Source: Doryteuthis pealeii (lineage: Eukaryota > Mollusca > Cephalopoda > Myopsida > Loliginidae). From it: DNA of 64,000 nt. The position numbers were made by a program, and so were the translations under genes. How positions within the stretch are numbered: the stretch's first letter is position 1; every line of letters starts with the position of its first letter. Of the stretch, positions 1 through 13,300 are shown piece after piece. The notes under the pieces were generated by a model. It was not told where the DNA came from, did not search any database, and worked only from the letters and a program-made list of their open reading frames with translations. The DNA lies in NCBI GenBank assembly GCA_023376005.1, contig CM042179.1:19494419-19558418 (forward strand), written 5' to 3'.

Positions 1-829
1 TATAAAAACATGAGAAGTATCACAAGAATACACAAACATGTTCCAATAGATGAAATGTGAAGATTATTCCATGAAGAACAGTGTAATAAAAATGGTGAAA
101 AGTTTGATTTGTTTTTGGTCTGTGACTTGACATTTATGGAAACAAATGACAATATGGAAACAAATGACAATTTTATTTGCTGGGTGGTGAGACCAAATCG
201 GTTCAAAGAAATACAAAATGCCAATCCATTTTGTATGAAGAGAATGAATGAAAGGTCTTATCTGTTCAAAGAATGGTAAAAAAAAACGAGCAATAAAGAA
301 TTATGAATTCTCACATGACTAATGGATGTCCAAAGACATGCCCACAAATCCAATGGAAGACATTTATTGTCTCCCTAAAAATATCCCTTCCCTAAACAGG
401 TTCATGAACCTATACAAGGAATGCTGCTTAAAAAGCAAAGATGAATAAAAAAGGGCTACACAATTTGTGTAACTGTAAATTTAAAATAAAAATGTATCAT
501 GCTATACAGCAATGCAATCATGTTCATTCACAAGTAATAAAAGGAGAAATGTTCTCCAGAAAAAATGCTGTTGAAAATCAAAGCCTGAAATAAAAAGGTG
601 TTAGGGTCACCCTAAAAAGGGCACATTCCACTGAGATTTTCTTTTTTACAACAGACGACAATGTTTTTTTTTTAAATACACCCATTTTACAAAATTTTAT
701 TAAAATTAAATGAATATTTTAATTTTAGTTAAAAAAAACACTTAAAAAATTTTTTTAGTCTGGATTTTATCAATGACCAAAATTATATAAAAGGATCCAA
801 TGATCCCAAATGTTTGCAGGTTTCTTGGA
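1..829. other. AT-rich stretch with no identifiable gene
   Basis: No open frame or conserved motif could be recognised here. The only notable point is a short block near 599 (GGGTCACCCTAAAAAG) that resembles a block near 1793 (GGGTTACCCTAAAAAG). The two could be traces of long terminal repeats around the decayed gypsy piece that lies between them, but no complete repeat is visible. Confidence 0.3.
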
Positions 830-1570
830 CATTCATGGCCTCCGGATCTCACAGGAAACTTATAATGGTTTAAACAATGCAGTGACTTTCATAGAAGCAC
901 AGAAAAATTCATCTTGGATTGCTGACTCACACTGAACATACCCAGAACAACCATGGTCTTGCATGGCCTTAGCTTTCTGGTGGTTGTGGATGACCTTTTC
1001 CAAATTGCCAGAAATTTTTCTAATGCAAATATGGACACTAGTTATATGATTACCATACTCAAATGGCTATTTAGTCAATATGGCCTGCTTAAGACATTAG
1101 TATCAGACAATGGAACACAGTTCACATCCAAGTTGTTGCATCACACATGTCACTACCCTATCACACACAATTCACTGGTCAAGCAGAACATATTGTGGAT
1201 ACATTTAAATGTGTTCTGCTCAAAGCATAGCTGAAGGGAATAATGACAGAGGAGATTCTATATGCATTCTTCTTTTCATATAAAACAACACCAGTGAAAA
1301 ATGGCCTGCCACTAGCAGAGGCATTTATGGGATGAAAGCTCTGTACCACACTTGGATGTCTTATGCACCCCCCCCCCGCCCAACAGCAACAAAGGTAAAA
1401 CACAAGCCAAAATAAAGGGAAAACATTCTCGGTTGGTACACTAGTGTTAGAAATTACAGATATCCAAATTGGGCACCAGGTTTGATCCACAGACTAAAAA
1501 GACAGTTCGTCTATGATGTGCAAGTTGGAAATCAATTCTGGACACGGCACAAAAATCAAATACATTCCTA
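830..1570 (+). pseudogene. Decayed Ty3/gypsy integrase fragment
   Basis: Remnant of the integrase part of a Ty3/gypsy retrotransposon polyprotein, the enzyme that inserts element cDNA into the host genome. A frame at 953-1234 shows the catalytic-core signatures FLVVVDD and YGLLKTLVSDNGTQFTS, the second carrying the conserved Asp-Asn-Gly. Further along, in other frames, come FSYKTTP (about 1270) and a C-terminal block ending RHKNQI (about 1540-1563), as expected in order along gypsy integrases. The pieces sit in different frames with internal stops, so the copy is dead. It has no reverse transcriptase on this strand and faces the other gypsy fragment at 2160-3615. Confidence 0.8.
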
Positions 1571-2159
1571 ATACACCAGGAACAGTGTAATTAACAATAT
1601 TCCAGCCATTCCATTTGATTTGCTCATGGACATATGAACTACCATCTTTGTCACCTCCAATGCAGACAAATGCAAATGGGAGTAAAGGACCTCACAGAAA
1701 CTTGTCAAAGTGTAATCACACTAGAGTGAGCCACCTCCAAGTTAACCCCAAGTGTGCTTGCTATAGTTGAAAACTCAAATGGGGAAGCATTGGGGTTACC
1801 CTAAAAAGAACCAGAGTTGCTCTCCTTGGGGAGTAAAGTCAGTGAGTGACCTCCCATTAAGATATGGTGCATTGTGGAAACAAGACAACCTTGGGAAGAA
1901 GAAAGGTCACTATGAAACATGGTTAAAAGTACACATTATCTAGTCCGACACAGTTAAAAATGTAACAAAAGATAATTTATGTCACATGATCTGGCCACAG
2001 TTGGTTTTGTTAATTCTGTTGCTACGGGTGATACAGGTGTAACTGGAGTTTAAGCATGTATTTAGGCCTTTCAATCTGTGCAGGAGAATTGTACACTAAG
2101 TTCTCCATCCTGGTTGTAAACCAATTCACTAACAAGTCTTATGTTAGAGAGAGAAAACA
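1571..2159. other. Unassigned sequence between two gypsy fragments
   Basis: No coding similarity was recognised. A purine-rich run (AAATGGGGAAGCA, about 1777-1789) sits just before TTGGGGTTACCC, which is the layout of a polypurine tract at the edge of a 3' LTR for the plus-strand element. The repeat itself is too decayed to delimit. Confidence 0.25.
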
Positions 2160-2802
2160 ATCAACACAATGTCTATTTTTCATGTGATGGGAGTGGTACA
2201 GTAGATTTGGTATGTGGGTGGGTATGTTTTCTAACTTTGACCTTTTGACATAGCACACAGATTTTTGACCAAAGCCAAATGTCAATCTTCATGCATGGCC
2301 AAACAAATTATTCTGTGACTAACCAGATTGAGGTATTATCACCCAAATGAGATACGTTGTGCATAAAGGTGAACAATGTCCTCTTCAATGATTCTGTCAT
2401 GAATGGACATAATCATTTGATGCAGGTGTTGCACACAATTTCCTTATCTGTGTTCAAAGACATAGGGTTGCTGTAGTTGCTGATCTTTTACCTGTTCTTC
2501 CACAAATTCCAAGCATGGTTCCAATAAAAGGACATTCATACCACAAGACATGGTGTCAACAGGTATGTTGTCAAGTCCTTTGATGAAATGTATATCTGAA
2601 GTGAATTTCATTAAAATAATCCAAATGTCTGATTTATGTGGAGTGTACCTGTCAGAGCTTGACACCCAGCATGGACTAGTGCTCCATCAGTATGTAGAAA
2701 TTCCACCCTTCCAACAAATGTTAAAAGTAGAATACAGTCAAATAAGCTACAGGAAACCTGTCCAAAGGTTCTGTACCTAATTTCAGTTGGTGTCAGTTTA
2801 TT

Positions 2803-2833
<31 letters not shown>

Positions 2834-3615
2834 AATTGGTTTCCACCAGTCATTGACCCTCAAGGATGGCACCCATGCCAATAAAAGAAGCATTGACTAC
2901 CAAACTGTGAACTCTTTGCATGGAACATGTGACAACTCATCTGCTTGAGACTATTTTTAATTTGGTGAAATGCTGTCACACAGAATAATGTCACAATTTT
3001 TGACATTAATATATGTCAAAGGTTTTACAATCAGCACACAATTCAACAGAAACCTTTAAAAAAATTCACCATCCCTATAAACTTGTTGCTGGTAACATTG
3101 TGTCTGGTACTTGAAATTAAGAAATGGTTTCTACCTTAGAAAGAGAATGAGAAATTCCAGTGAAATTAATGTAGTGACCAAGGAAAATTACTTCTGGTTT
3201 CCCAAATAGACACTTTACTGGGTTGATTACAATCCCCAAATTTTTTAAAATGCTAAAAAATGAGCTGTACATGTTTGATATGTTCCTCCATAGAATTGGC
3301 TATAAGGACATCATCCATGGAGGCACAGACGAAATGTAAACCATATAATACATGGTTGATAAATCTTTGAAAAGACAGTGCCATGTTTCTTAGTCCAAAT
3401 AGCACATGCAAGAACTTAAACAACCCAAAAGGTGTTGTATTTGCAGTCCTCAGAATATATTCAGGCTCTACCAGAATTTGATGGTAGGCTCTACCAGAAT
3501 TTGATGGTAGACCCTGATAAGATCTAATAAATATAAGCTTATCTTGAATTATGTCCATTACATCATGAATGTCAATTATTGTCTCCCTAAAGGTAGATAG
3601 TAGATTTCCTTCCAA
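2160..3615 (-). pseudogene. Decayed Ty3/gypsy pol: reverse transcriptase, RNase H, integrase zinc finger
   Basis: Read on the minus strand, the pol domains appear in the normal order. The reverse transcriptase palm is at 3615-3253, with AYHQILVEPE, TTPFGLFKFL and a Met-Asp-Asp catalytic triplet near 3310. RNase H is at about 2853-2444, with PTEIRYRTFG and FTSDIHFIKGLDN split over two frames. The integrase zinc-binding end follows at about 2310-2190, with WPCMKIDIW and VLCQKVKVRKHTHP in one frame before a stop. Frameshifts and stops break every domain. The element ends abruptly near 2160 without an integrase core on this strand. Confidence 0.8.
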
Positions 3616-4368
3616 TCTCGTGGCATCACCTTCTTTGAATAAAGACCAGTTTTGAAGTAGTTTCTTTCACTTGCCCTATATTGTAAAGTTTTCATTTCAA
3701 GTCACAATTTTTCTGAGAAATTTAAGATTTTGATTATATTTAAGTAGTGAATCACCCATTTAAATACAGCCTAATAAGTTTATTTACTTGACTTATGTAG
3801 AAGCCACACATCAAAGCAACTAACATAATTAATCTGATGCAAATGATTTTCAACATTTGATTTGAATATTTTGACTACATAAAGTATAACTAGCATCATA
3901 TAGAAATAATTATTCTCTCAAGTAAATGTCTTTTTTTCTTAACTAATTTCAGATTTTTTCTTTTCATTGATTATTGCCCTCAATTGTAAACAGTACTAGT
4001 TCAAATGAATCATTTAATTTTCTGCAAGAAGACTTCCATTTCTATTATACATTTCTTTGGATGATGTAAAGTTTTATTTCAATCACTCAATTAGATTCAA
4101 CTAGTTTACCTGTAGAGCATTGTTTATCTTCAGTATAAAACTTTACAAACCACTTTTGACATGTTTGAACATTCACAGTATCTTTTACATTTTTAATGCA
4201 TTTGAATTATATTTTTTACTTTGAAATAAATAATATAATATGCAAAAACTGTTGCTTATTTTCTTCCACCTTCAATGTTAGAATCATTAAACAAAAATAC
4301 ACAAACTTTCAAAAAATTTAAAAAGAATTCTTATATGATAATATTCACAATATAATCAAAAACCATTT
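3616..4368. other. AT-rich non-coding sequence
   Basis: No gene, repeat unit or conserved motif could be supported. This is presumably intronic sequence of the minus-strand AtuA-family gene, whose later exons are expected further left. Confidence 0.4.
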
Positions 4369-4631
4369 TTTTAAAGTTAAAATTAAATTAATGATATTTA
4401 ACAATAACACAATTAAATTTTTTGAAAGTTAAAATTAAATTAATGATATTTAACAATAACACAATTAAATTTTTTGAAAGTTAAAATTAAATTAATGATA
4501 TTTAACAATAACACAATTAAATTTTTTGAAAGTTAAAATTAAATTAATGATATTTAACAATAACACAATTAAATTTTTTGAAAGTTAAAATTAAATTAAT
4601 GATATTTAACAATAACACAATTAAATTTTTG
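4369..4631. repeat. 52-bp tandem repeat, about five copies
   Basis: The unit begins AAAGTTAAAATTAAATTAAT and restarts at 4373, 4425, 4477, 4529 and 4581, an exact 52-bp period. Copies are almost identical, which suggests recent expansion or ongoing homogenisation. Confidence 0.95.
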
Positions 4632-6187
4632 TACAAATTAAAAAAATGAGTTGAGAGAGAATACTCTTAGACAAAATAGGAAGTTTGACATTTTTTTTTC
4701 AGGATAGCCCACCTGCCCCATGTCCTTATCAAGCACTCAATTATCACCGGTGGCACTGTATGCTGTTGGCATATGACAACAGCCACTTCAATCATCAGCT
4801 TTGGTAGGCTAGCTAAGCTAGGTGGACAGTAGCTGATGTGTCTTAAACCCTCAGTAAGCTTTGCACGCAACTACCAATTCCTAGTAGACTGAACAGAACA
4901 GATCACCTGCAAATTTACTGGCCCAGAAAACAGTGTCTGCAGGTGCTGTGAAGAATGTCAGAGCATGAATATGACATACAGAAGTTCAGGTTATCTATGC
5001 CATCCTGGAAATCACAAGTTTTGTTGTTTCACTGGATAAAAACATATCTATTTGATAGAGTGAGATTACCCAAATACAAACGATTTTTACACTCTAGATT
5101 ATTTATGCATGAATCCAATTTGCAGTTTATCAATTCATGAATGAAGTGAGCATTGCAAAACAAATGGAGATGAACACTTTAGGTTTGTCCCAATCCTGTA
5201 AATAGTAGTGAATATAAATGATAATGGACTGTACTTCCCATGATCACATAGAAACTGACACAAATCCATCAAGACTTTCTATAACCAAAATGAAGGATGC
5301 ATCCCATGACAGTTCATTAAGCATATTATTACATATGTTATGTGTGGCCAAATCTTTACAGGTGAGATGATCAAGTGGTGAGAAAAGCCAAACAAAATAA
5401 CAAAGACTTTGTGGTATAACAAGGTGGTTCCTGGAAACAAGATCCTTGTAAGTTTATTACAGAATTAACATTTTTATCTTTACAGTAGAGATGGATGTGA
5501 AATATATAAATAATGTTTACATTTGGTATGATGCCTGGCCCCTAAGAATACATTTAAAATATGATGAAGAGGCAAATCTTCATTTCCTGTGGCTTAGGAT
5601 CATCTTCCAAAAGATCAATACTTGATAACAGAAATGAATTCATCGCAGTTATACATGGCTTATACAAATCAAAAAAGAGGGAACTTTCATCTTGTATCCT
5701 TGAACATTGAAATATGTACTTATTAATTTTTAACTATTTTTATTTATTTTTATCAATGCTCAGGTTTTTACATTCTACAATCATTAGAAATAAAGCAGAA
5801 ATAAATAAGTGCTATGAACAAAAAAAAAAAGAAAGAATGCAACAATATGATCCAGTTTCAATCTTGTATAGTAAGGTGACAACTGAATGCAAGTTCAAAT
5901 CTTGTTTGAAGTTTATTATTTCCAATCCATGTTGCTTACTTAACAGAATGAAAGAAAAACTAATAGTAATGTTTTATTTAGGAAATTCATATAACTTCAG
6001 AATATATTGCTAACAGCTGAGTCTTAAGATATTAGCCATTCAGTGTCGATCATTTCAGGTAGTCCATGTATATAAATAAGAGAAAAGGGTATGCAATATA
6101 TGAGGGTGAAAAGTGTCATAACAAGTGAAGACAAAAGATGTCATATATACATCAGGCTTTTATTCTTTACAATATATACATCATAAT
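4632..6187. other. Unassigned sequence, probably old mobile-element debris
   Basis: The part from about 4690 to 5480 is less AT-rich than its surroundings and has an imperfect palindrome around 4794-4842 (CATCAGCT ... AGCTGATG). A 61-codon frame at 4955-5140 shows no recognisable domain. The rest is AT-rich. No exon of the flanking gene was found on the minus strand. Confidence 0.3.
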
Positions 6188-7877
6188 AGAATTTCTAGTT
6201 GATTTTTAAAATTTATTTAAGGTTATTGTTATTTAATCACATTAAATAGAGCTGTGTAAATGGAGTTCAGAACTGTTTGAATTATGCAAATATCCCCAGT
6301 AGTTCAAAAGTTATGAGAATTTAAAGCCCTGAAATTTGGCGTTCAAAATTGACATCATTTCATGCTTATTACTTGAAATCACGGATGATTTCAAAACAAG
6401 AAATTCAGTAATTTCTTCCCCATTTCTTTATTTTTGGAGCAATTTTGATAAAACTTGGCATTCTTATGTAAAATTGTATATTCTTTTTTATTCAGCACTC
6501 AAATTGTATTGTATGTATCTCTATGCTGGAACCCATTATTTAGGTATGGATATCAGTAGTTTTCCACAAGATTATTCAACATTTTCATTTTAATACTGCA
6601 TGTATACACACATATATATATAGTATTAATTTAAATAAATAAAATTACTTTGAATTTTTGTATTACATACAAGAAATAGAATAATTCTTTACATAATTTT
6701 TTTTAAGAAGAGTCTCTATTTTTCTTTTAATGGTAACAGCAAAAAAGGTAAATAAACTAACAAATAGATAAAACTTGCTTTATTTTACTTTATCAAATTT
6801 CTTTAAATTTATGAAATTTTCAAACAGTTTTTCAAAACATTTACTTCCAACAGACTAAACACATGTATGTTGCAAACCAATACCAACAATTCAAAAGTAA
6901 TTTCTTCCATAAACTTTTTGAATTTATGTTTACTAATTTTGCACGTTTTAAATTTTCAAATGTAAATTGTTTTTTTGTTTTTTTTTTAAGCTAGCTTTCA
7001 TAATATATAAATATTTCAATATATATTAAGCTTTTTTAAAAGAATAATTGTATATATGATAAAATAATACTGACAGTTCAGTCCAACTCCCTATCATTAT
7101 GTCAAATATGGAACCTCATTTAAAGAAATTGCATTTTTCAAAATAGAAGTCAAAATTCTTTTAAAATTGAAAAGTCATTTTTACCAATCTAATGTTTTTT
7201 AAAACCATTTAGCATGAAAATATTCTTAATATTTTTTGCAGAGAGTGTGGAAAAGAGAACATAACAAAAAAGCTGATCTGGGCACATGCTCACATTTTTT
7301 TTTCCAAAATTGAAAGTTTCACAAAAAAAAACAGACATTAAAACATTATCAAAATTTTACACATTATATATCAAAATAATTCTGAGACACATCTTCTTTT
7401 AATATGGTATTGCTCTTTATTTGTTTACTTTATAATTTTTGAAAGAACCTCTGTCATCTTTGTTTGGTTGTGTTTTCACTTCCATATGTCGGATAAGAAA
7501 AAAAAAACAAAAAACAACTTTCTGGTTGTAGTTTAAGATGTCTTCTGATTGATTGTACAATTTCAAGAATATTGATGAAGATTGGTCACTTTGTTTTTGC
7601 AAAACAAATAATGTGTAAAATTTAATCTTGAAAAAAATTAATATTTTGCATTTTCAGTTGTTCAAAGCAAAATACCATTTTAAAATGTAAAATATAATTC
7701 AATGTATAAAAGTACATAAATATTACATATTTAGAAAGATTATGTTATATTTTTTCCAACTATATAAATATTTTTTAAGACTGGACCAGTAATACATGAG
7801 AAATTGTGAGTTGAATGGATTAAGGTGTAAATTTGTAAATGTCACATGATAATGGCTGATGAATTGGGAATGCTAAT
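6188..7877 (+). mobile_element. Non-autonomous TIR element, long copy
   Basis: First copy of a dispersed family also seen at 14268-14755 and 54049-54868. Shared blocks include the stretch with ATTATGCAAATATCC near 6283, the TTTAATACTGCATGTATACA block near 6591, and a distal block near 7650-7850. The right end carries TGGGAATGCTAAT (7865-7877), the exact reverse complement of the left terminal ATTAGCATTCCCA of the other copies. The left terminus here is degraded. The middle (about 6700-7600) is longer than in the 820-bp copy. No transposase was found. Confidence 0.6.
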
Positions 7878-7964
7878 CATAAGAAAAAAAAATATATAAA
7901 AATATATTCATTTTGTATAGAAAGTACTGTAACCATTTTCTAAATTAAGTGAAAATATACTTAC

Positions 7965-8065
7965 GGGATTCTTTTGTTTCATAGCAGTGAGAAGAGACAT
8001 TGTGATTTCAGACAAATAGTCAAAAACAAGAAAATCAATTTTGCCATAATGAATAAGTTGCTGAG
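7965..8065 (-). CDS. AtuA-family gene, exon 2
   Basis: This 101-nt exon is bounded by an acceptor (TTTCTACTTTCAG) and a consensus donor (GTAAGT). It enters in phase 1, matching exon 1, and leaves in phase 0. It encodes [20 protein letters not shown] followed by [13 protein letters not shown], the most conserved N-terminal block of the AtuA/DUF1446 family. Exon 3 would be expected to continue the family sequence but lies outside the window. Confidence 0.88.
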
Positions 8066-10282
8066 CTGAAAGTAGAAAAATGAGAGATTGCTATAAAATA
8101 ATACACTTATACTTCTTTGTATATTTTCACTATAGTTCTACATATTTTATACATAAATATGCATTATCATTATGGAAAAAATCTATTTTAAAAAGGGTTG
8201 TCTGTAGCTTTCCTATAAATATTTTGAATATTATTTCTATCCAATAAATTGCTGAAGAAGTAAAAAAAAATTCTCTTTTTTTAATTTTTAGATAAAGCTC
8301 CATCAATTGTTATTATTAATAATCTTGACTTGTATTATTCTTTATCTTTTGAATTCTAATTGATCTTTATTGCAACTTATTTGGATTGACACATGTATGA
8401 CATCTGTGATAAAAAGCAACTTTATTTTCATAAAAGTGAAGACTTGAGGGAATTGAAATAAAAAGTAACTAGATAATAGGAAGATAAAGGATTTCTATAA
8501 ATAATTTGGTAAGGTGCCATCAACAGAAAAATTCTTGGAAGAATCTAAGGACTAAGTAATATAGTTTCTGCTTAAAATATTATCAGACGGGAAAAATCTG
8601 TGCATAAATCTGTTGAATATTGAAGTAATGGGAACATTTCTATTCAAAGGATAATCATCTTGAATTAATCAAAGTATTAATCACATGACAAGAATGAAAA
8701 AATATCTTCCCTTTCTGGAAATGATTAGTTGGGGTACAATTAGAAGTTGTCATATAAACAAATCCTGTTTAAAGATTTGTCTTGCAAAATTCTATACCAT
8801 TAACCATTGAATACTGAAAATCTACCTCATTCTAAACAGACAAAACACTGTCCTGTTTAAACTTCTTTAATATATTCAGCATCTGTGATGCCAAAAATTT
8901 ATCTTTTACAAGAACTCAGATTCCAGATAAAGTCACTTAATAGAAAAATAATTCTACTACTTCTAAACGTGAAATTTAATCAAATCCTAAATGAATTAAT
9001 GGAGATCTCTACATCTTTCATTGCTAATTGCAATTCTCACAGAAAATTCATGATTCACATTATCCTAGAACTGAAACTCAAAACATCAATTATGTTATTC
9101 TTAGGATAAGATATAGAATTTGCAAGTAAATTAAAATCCCAAATTATATGAAAGAATGATGAAAAGTTCTTAACCCAACTAAAAAGAAAATTACCTTTTT
9201 TTTCTAAAAACGATTATTCAATTTTTTTATAAGAAAAAGAAAAGAAAAACTTTAGAAAGTGGCAAGTGTGTTGAACTATGGGATGAATGTGTGGAATCGT
9301 CATTTACATTTCATGACACAAGGTTATTCCATTTTTTTGTCATTTTTTTCAACACTCTTGCATAATAAAAAACACTTAATATAATATAAATAAATATTGG
9401 TAATGTTTAGGACAGTGGTTCCCAAATATTTTTGAACTATCACTTTTTGGTTCTCAAATCCCATCTCTAGTGTCCTCCTTGATAATCACAGCAAACAGAC
9501 ACTTTTTTTCTTGATCAAACAAGTGTATATATTTCACTAATAAAACTTAACCTAGTAAACAAATTAATTTAATGATGGATGTTTCCCATGTATCAAGTAA
9601 TCCCCTACCCCACATAGCACCTCACAGAACACTAGAATTACTTGGTTGTCTTGGTAGCAATATAAAAAGGAAAATTTAAATCACATTTGTAATTACATTA
9701 TCTTCATAGTTTTAAGGAGATGGATATGGCTGGTAAAGTGATATCAGCTTCTGATTTTATGGCTGGAAGGCAATAACAAGAAGAAGGATTAACACCATAT
9801 TCAGTAATTTTAAGTTTGGTTTTTGTTGCACAGAAGCTTAGATCTAATAAATGTTTGGAAGGCAATGAAATATATTTTGACTTTTTCCCACAGTAACAGT
9901 CAGAAATGTATTTTTGGAATCAAAAATCTTGATGTGGTTATTTGAACTCTTTAGATCTTTCAAATGCCCCCCAGGAGGGTACTAATGTATATTTTAGAAG
10001 CGGCTGGTTAAGGAGATGCTTACAAGCCAACTCTAGTGATTGTATTCAACATTGCAGAGTGAAGAGATCTAACCAATCATTATCCATGTTCTAAGATTCA
10101 CCAAATAAAAAAAGAAAATATTTCTACCAAGAGTAAGTGTAAATAATTAGTGAGGATTCTGGGTAAGTTTTGATATATACTTATTTGTACTTTTTGTTAG
10201 CAAACATACTACAACTTCTTGAAAAAAAAAGAAAAAAGAGAAATATCTTCAAAATTGATTTCTTAAAACAAGAACAAAATAA

Positions 10283-10318
<36 letters not shown>

Positions 10319-13300
10319 AGTGAAATCAAAATATCATTCAATGATAAATTTTCTGATTATTATGGGATGGCCTGAAATATTAATAAAAGATATCAATGGA
10401 TCCAAAGAAACATGGTTCTAAAAGGACAACATATATATAAAATATCAGAAATATAAAAAATGCTAAATTTGTTAAGACCAAATTTCCTAAACGCCCCCCC
10501 CCCCCCCAAGAAACCTCCTCAGTTTCAAGAAACCAATCCTCTTTCTCCCCCTCCTCCCAGTCAGAAGAAATGCCACTCAAAAAAGTCCAGTCAAAAGTGT
10601 GAATGACAATATTTATTCAGGCAACACCAGTTTTCCCTTTTTTAGGTTAAAATCTAAGTACCTACACTTAGAAGTGAATATGCCCAGTAAAGTTAACTCA
10701 GTCTGTAAATTTGGTAAAATGAAAAGTTAAGACAAAATTCTTTCAGATTTCTGAAAATAATCAATTCTGTACAATATTCTAATATAAAATAAAAATTCTT
10801 AGTGTTCATCTTTTTCTTTTTTTTTTTTTAAAGTGAATTTGGTATTAAAAAAATACCTTTAGATAACAGTGGCAGCATTTTCAGTATTTAGTTAAGATTT
10901 TTGAAGCAGATGACTTGGACTGTTTCTACAGTTTTATAAGAAATGACAGTCAAAACTTGTTACTTTGAAACAGTTTTATATATTAATTTATTGAATTTCC
11001 ATTCTGAAGTGGAATAAATGAGATGAAAGATGTTTCAGCATCTCTGGAATCCAACATTTTAATCCAACTTCTTGAATCCAATGTCATTGGAGTAAGTCTC
11101 TAAAACATCTTCTGCACATGAAGAGACTGTATTTTCTGATTACACCATGAGTATTGGCACAGACACGGCATTGCCGGGAACCACGTCCAAATCTTCTGGG
11201 GTGAGAAGACCACAAGTTAGTGTGTCCCATTTTTTTTATCGTAAAGTAGACTGACTATACAAGTCATAGCGAATTAAAAGTACATCATACTGCATAAAGA
11301 TTACCAAGTGAGAGAAATAAAGGATTTTTCTGAAGATAGTAAACAGGTGAAGATAAAGGTCTCTTAGAGTAATCTTTTCAAATCCATCTTTAAGGCAGTA
11401 CTATTTTTTATACCATGTCAAGATGCAGGTAATTATAACATAAACAGGTGAAGATAAAGGTCTCTTAGAGTAATCTTTTCAAATCCATCTTTAAGGCAGT
11501 ACTATTTTTTATACCATGTCAAGATGCAGGTAATTATAACATAAACAGGTGAAGATAAAGGTCTCTTAGAGTAATCTTTTCAAATCCATCTTTAAGGCAG
11601 TACTATTTTTTATACCATGTCAAGATGCAGGTAATTATAACATAAACAGGTGAAGATAAAGGTCTCTTAGAGTAATCTTTTCAAATCCATCTTTAAGGCA
11701 GTACTATTTTTATACCATGTCAAGATGCAGGTAATTATAATATAAAACAGGTGAAGATAAAGGTCTCTTAGAGTAATCTTTTCAAATCCATCTTTAAGGC
11801 AGTACTATTTTTATACCATGTCAAGATGCAGGTAATTATAACATAAACAGGTGAAATGATTATGTTATAATGTTCTCTTATTGACTTTTCCGTACCAGAG
11901 TGGTAGAAGCCTGAAAAATGTGCATTGAACTTTCCATAACCCAATTTATTTGATCTTTCACTTGTTGCTTACTTTCATTTTTCACAGAAAGGATTTTTCT
12001 ACAATAAAAGACATTTACATCAATAATTTTGACTTTCTAAATAAGGTTTGTAGGCATTTCTTATATTGTTTTGAGTGTGTATTTATCATATCGCTTTATG
12101 TATATATTTATTGTATACACATTTATTGCATAATCTTCCATATTTTTTCCTTTTCCAGTTTTATCTGTTCTCTCTATCAATTTTTAAATGAGCTGCAAAA
12201 ATGCTAATAAAAAGATGTAGATATTTTCATAAATTTTAATAGATTATTATCATTAAGACAGCTAATTTCTGTTATGACATTTCTATCTTAAACTATGCCT
12301 AACTTCAGTGTCATCATCCATTGAAAGTTTTGTTAATGGCACAGCTGTTGTTTTCAAAGTAGCGTATGTAGGAAATCATATCAATTATAGACTTTTGGAG
12401 AAAATTTGGATAATACTAGGAAAGACTATTAACTATTGGGAAATACCACCACATTGAGTTTTAGAGTTGATAACATAATTCACAATGTTCATTCTCAAAG
12501 GATTGCAATACCACATCACAAATAAATGAGATATGTCATCTGATTAGCATTACCACTACTTTAGATGAAATTGGTGGACAAATTTGCACCTTAATCAATT
12601 CAACTCACAACTTTTTGAGTATTTCTGATCCAATCTTAAAAATATTTATATGGTTAGAAAGAAAAGAAAAGAATCTTTCTAAATATGTAATTTGTATGTG
12701 TTTTTATCCATTAAATTATTTTCTGCAGTGATTTAACACCTACTTTGACACCTAGACATTTTTTTCTCTTATCTTTTTCTTACCTTTCCCCCTTTTCTTT
12801 CACTATGTCTTTGTCTCCATTTTTCTTTATCCCCCCCTCTCTTTATATTTTGTTGTAGATTAAGGTTGTAGATTATTAAATTCATTCTGATGAAGTCTTT
12901 TGATGAACTATAAAGTGAATCAATTGTTTGTGTTGGTCTCCATATATATATTTCACATATTTTTAAGTATTGATATTGGGATGCAATTATATCTATATAT
13001 ATAGCAGGAAGCACGTGGTGTAATGGTTAAAGTCATGGGAAATGGACTCGTCACCCCGAGTTCAAATCCTGGACGTGGTAATTGCATTTCACTTAGCGCT
13101 AATACCCTTGGGAAAGGTATGAATTCTACTCTCCCTCCAGCTATGGGTAAATAGTGGGGCAGACTGGTCTCTTTAACCATGGTTAGGCAACCGGTCTAGG
13201 AGAAGGAAAACTCTGAATTCAAACCTGATAAACTCCACTTAAGAAATTGACCTTCTGTCGCATCCTGCGCGTGCGGAGGGGTTGGTAAATATATATATCA

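Noticed and set aside
4667..5140. Open frames of 61-67 codons on both strands
   Set aside because: No domain was recognised and there is no splice or start context. They do not match the expected exon 3 of the AtuA-family gene.
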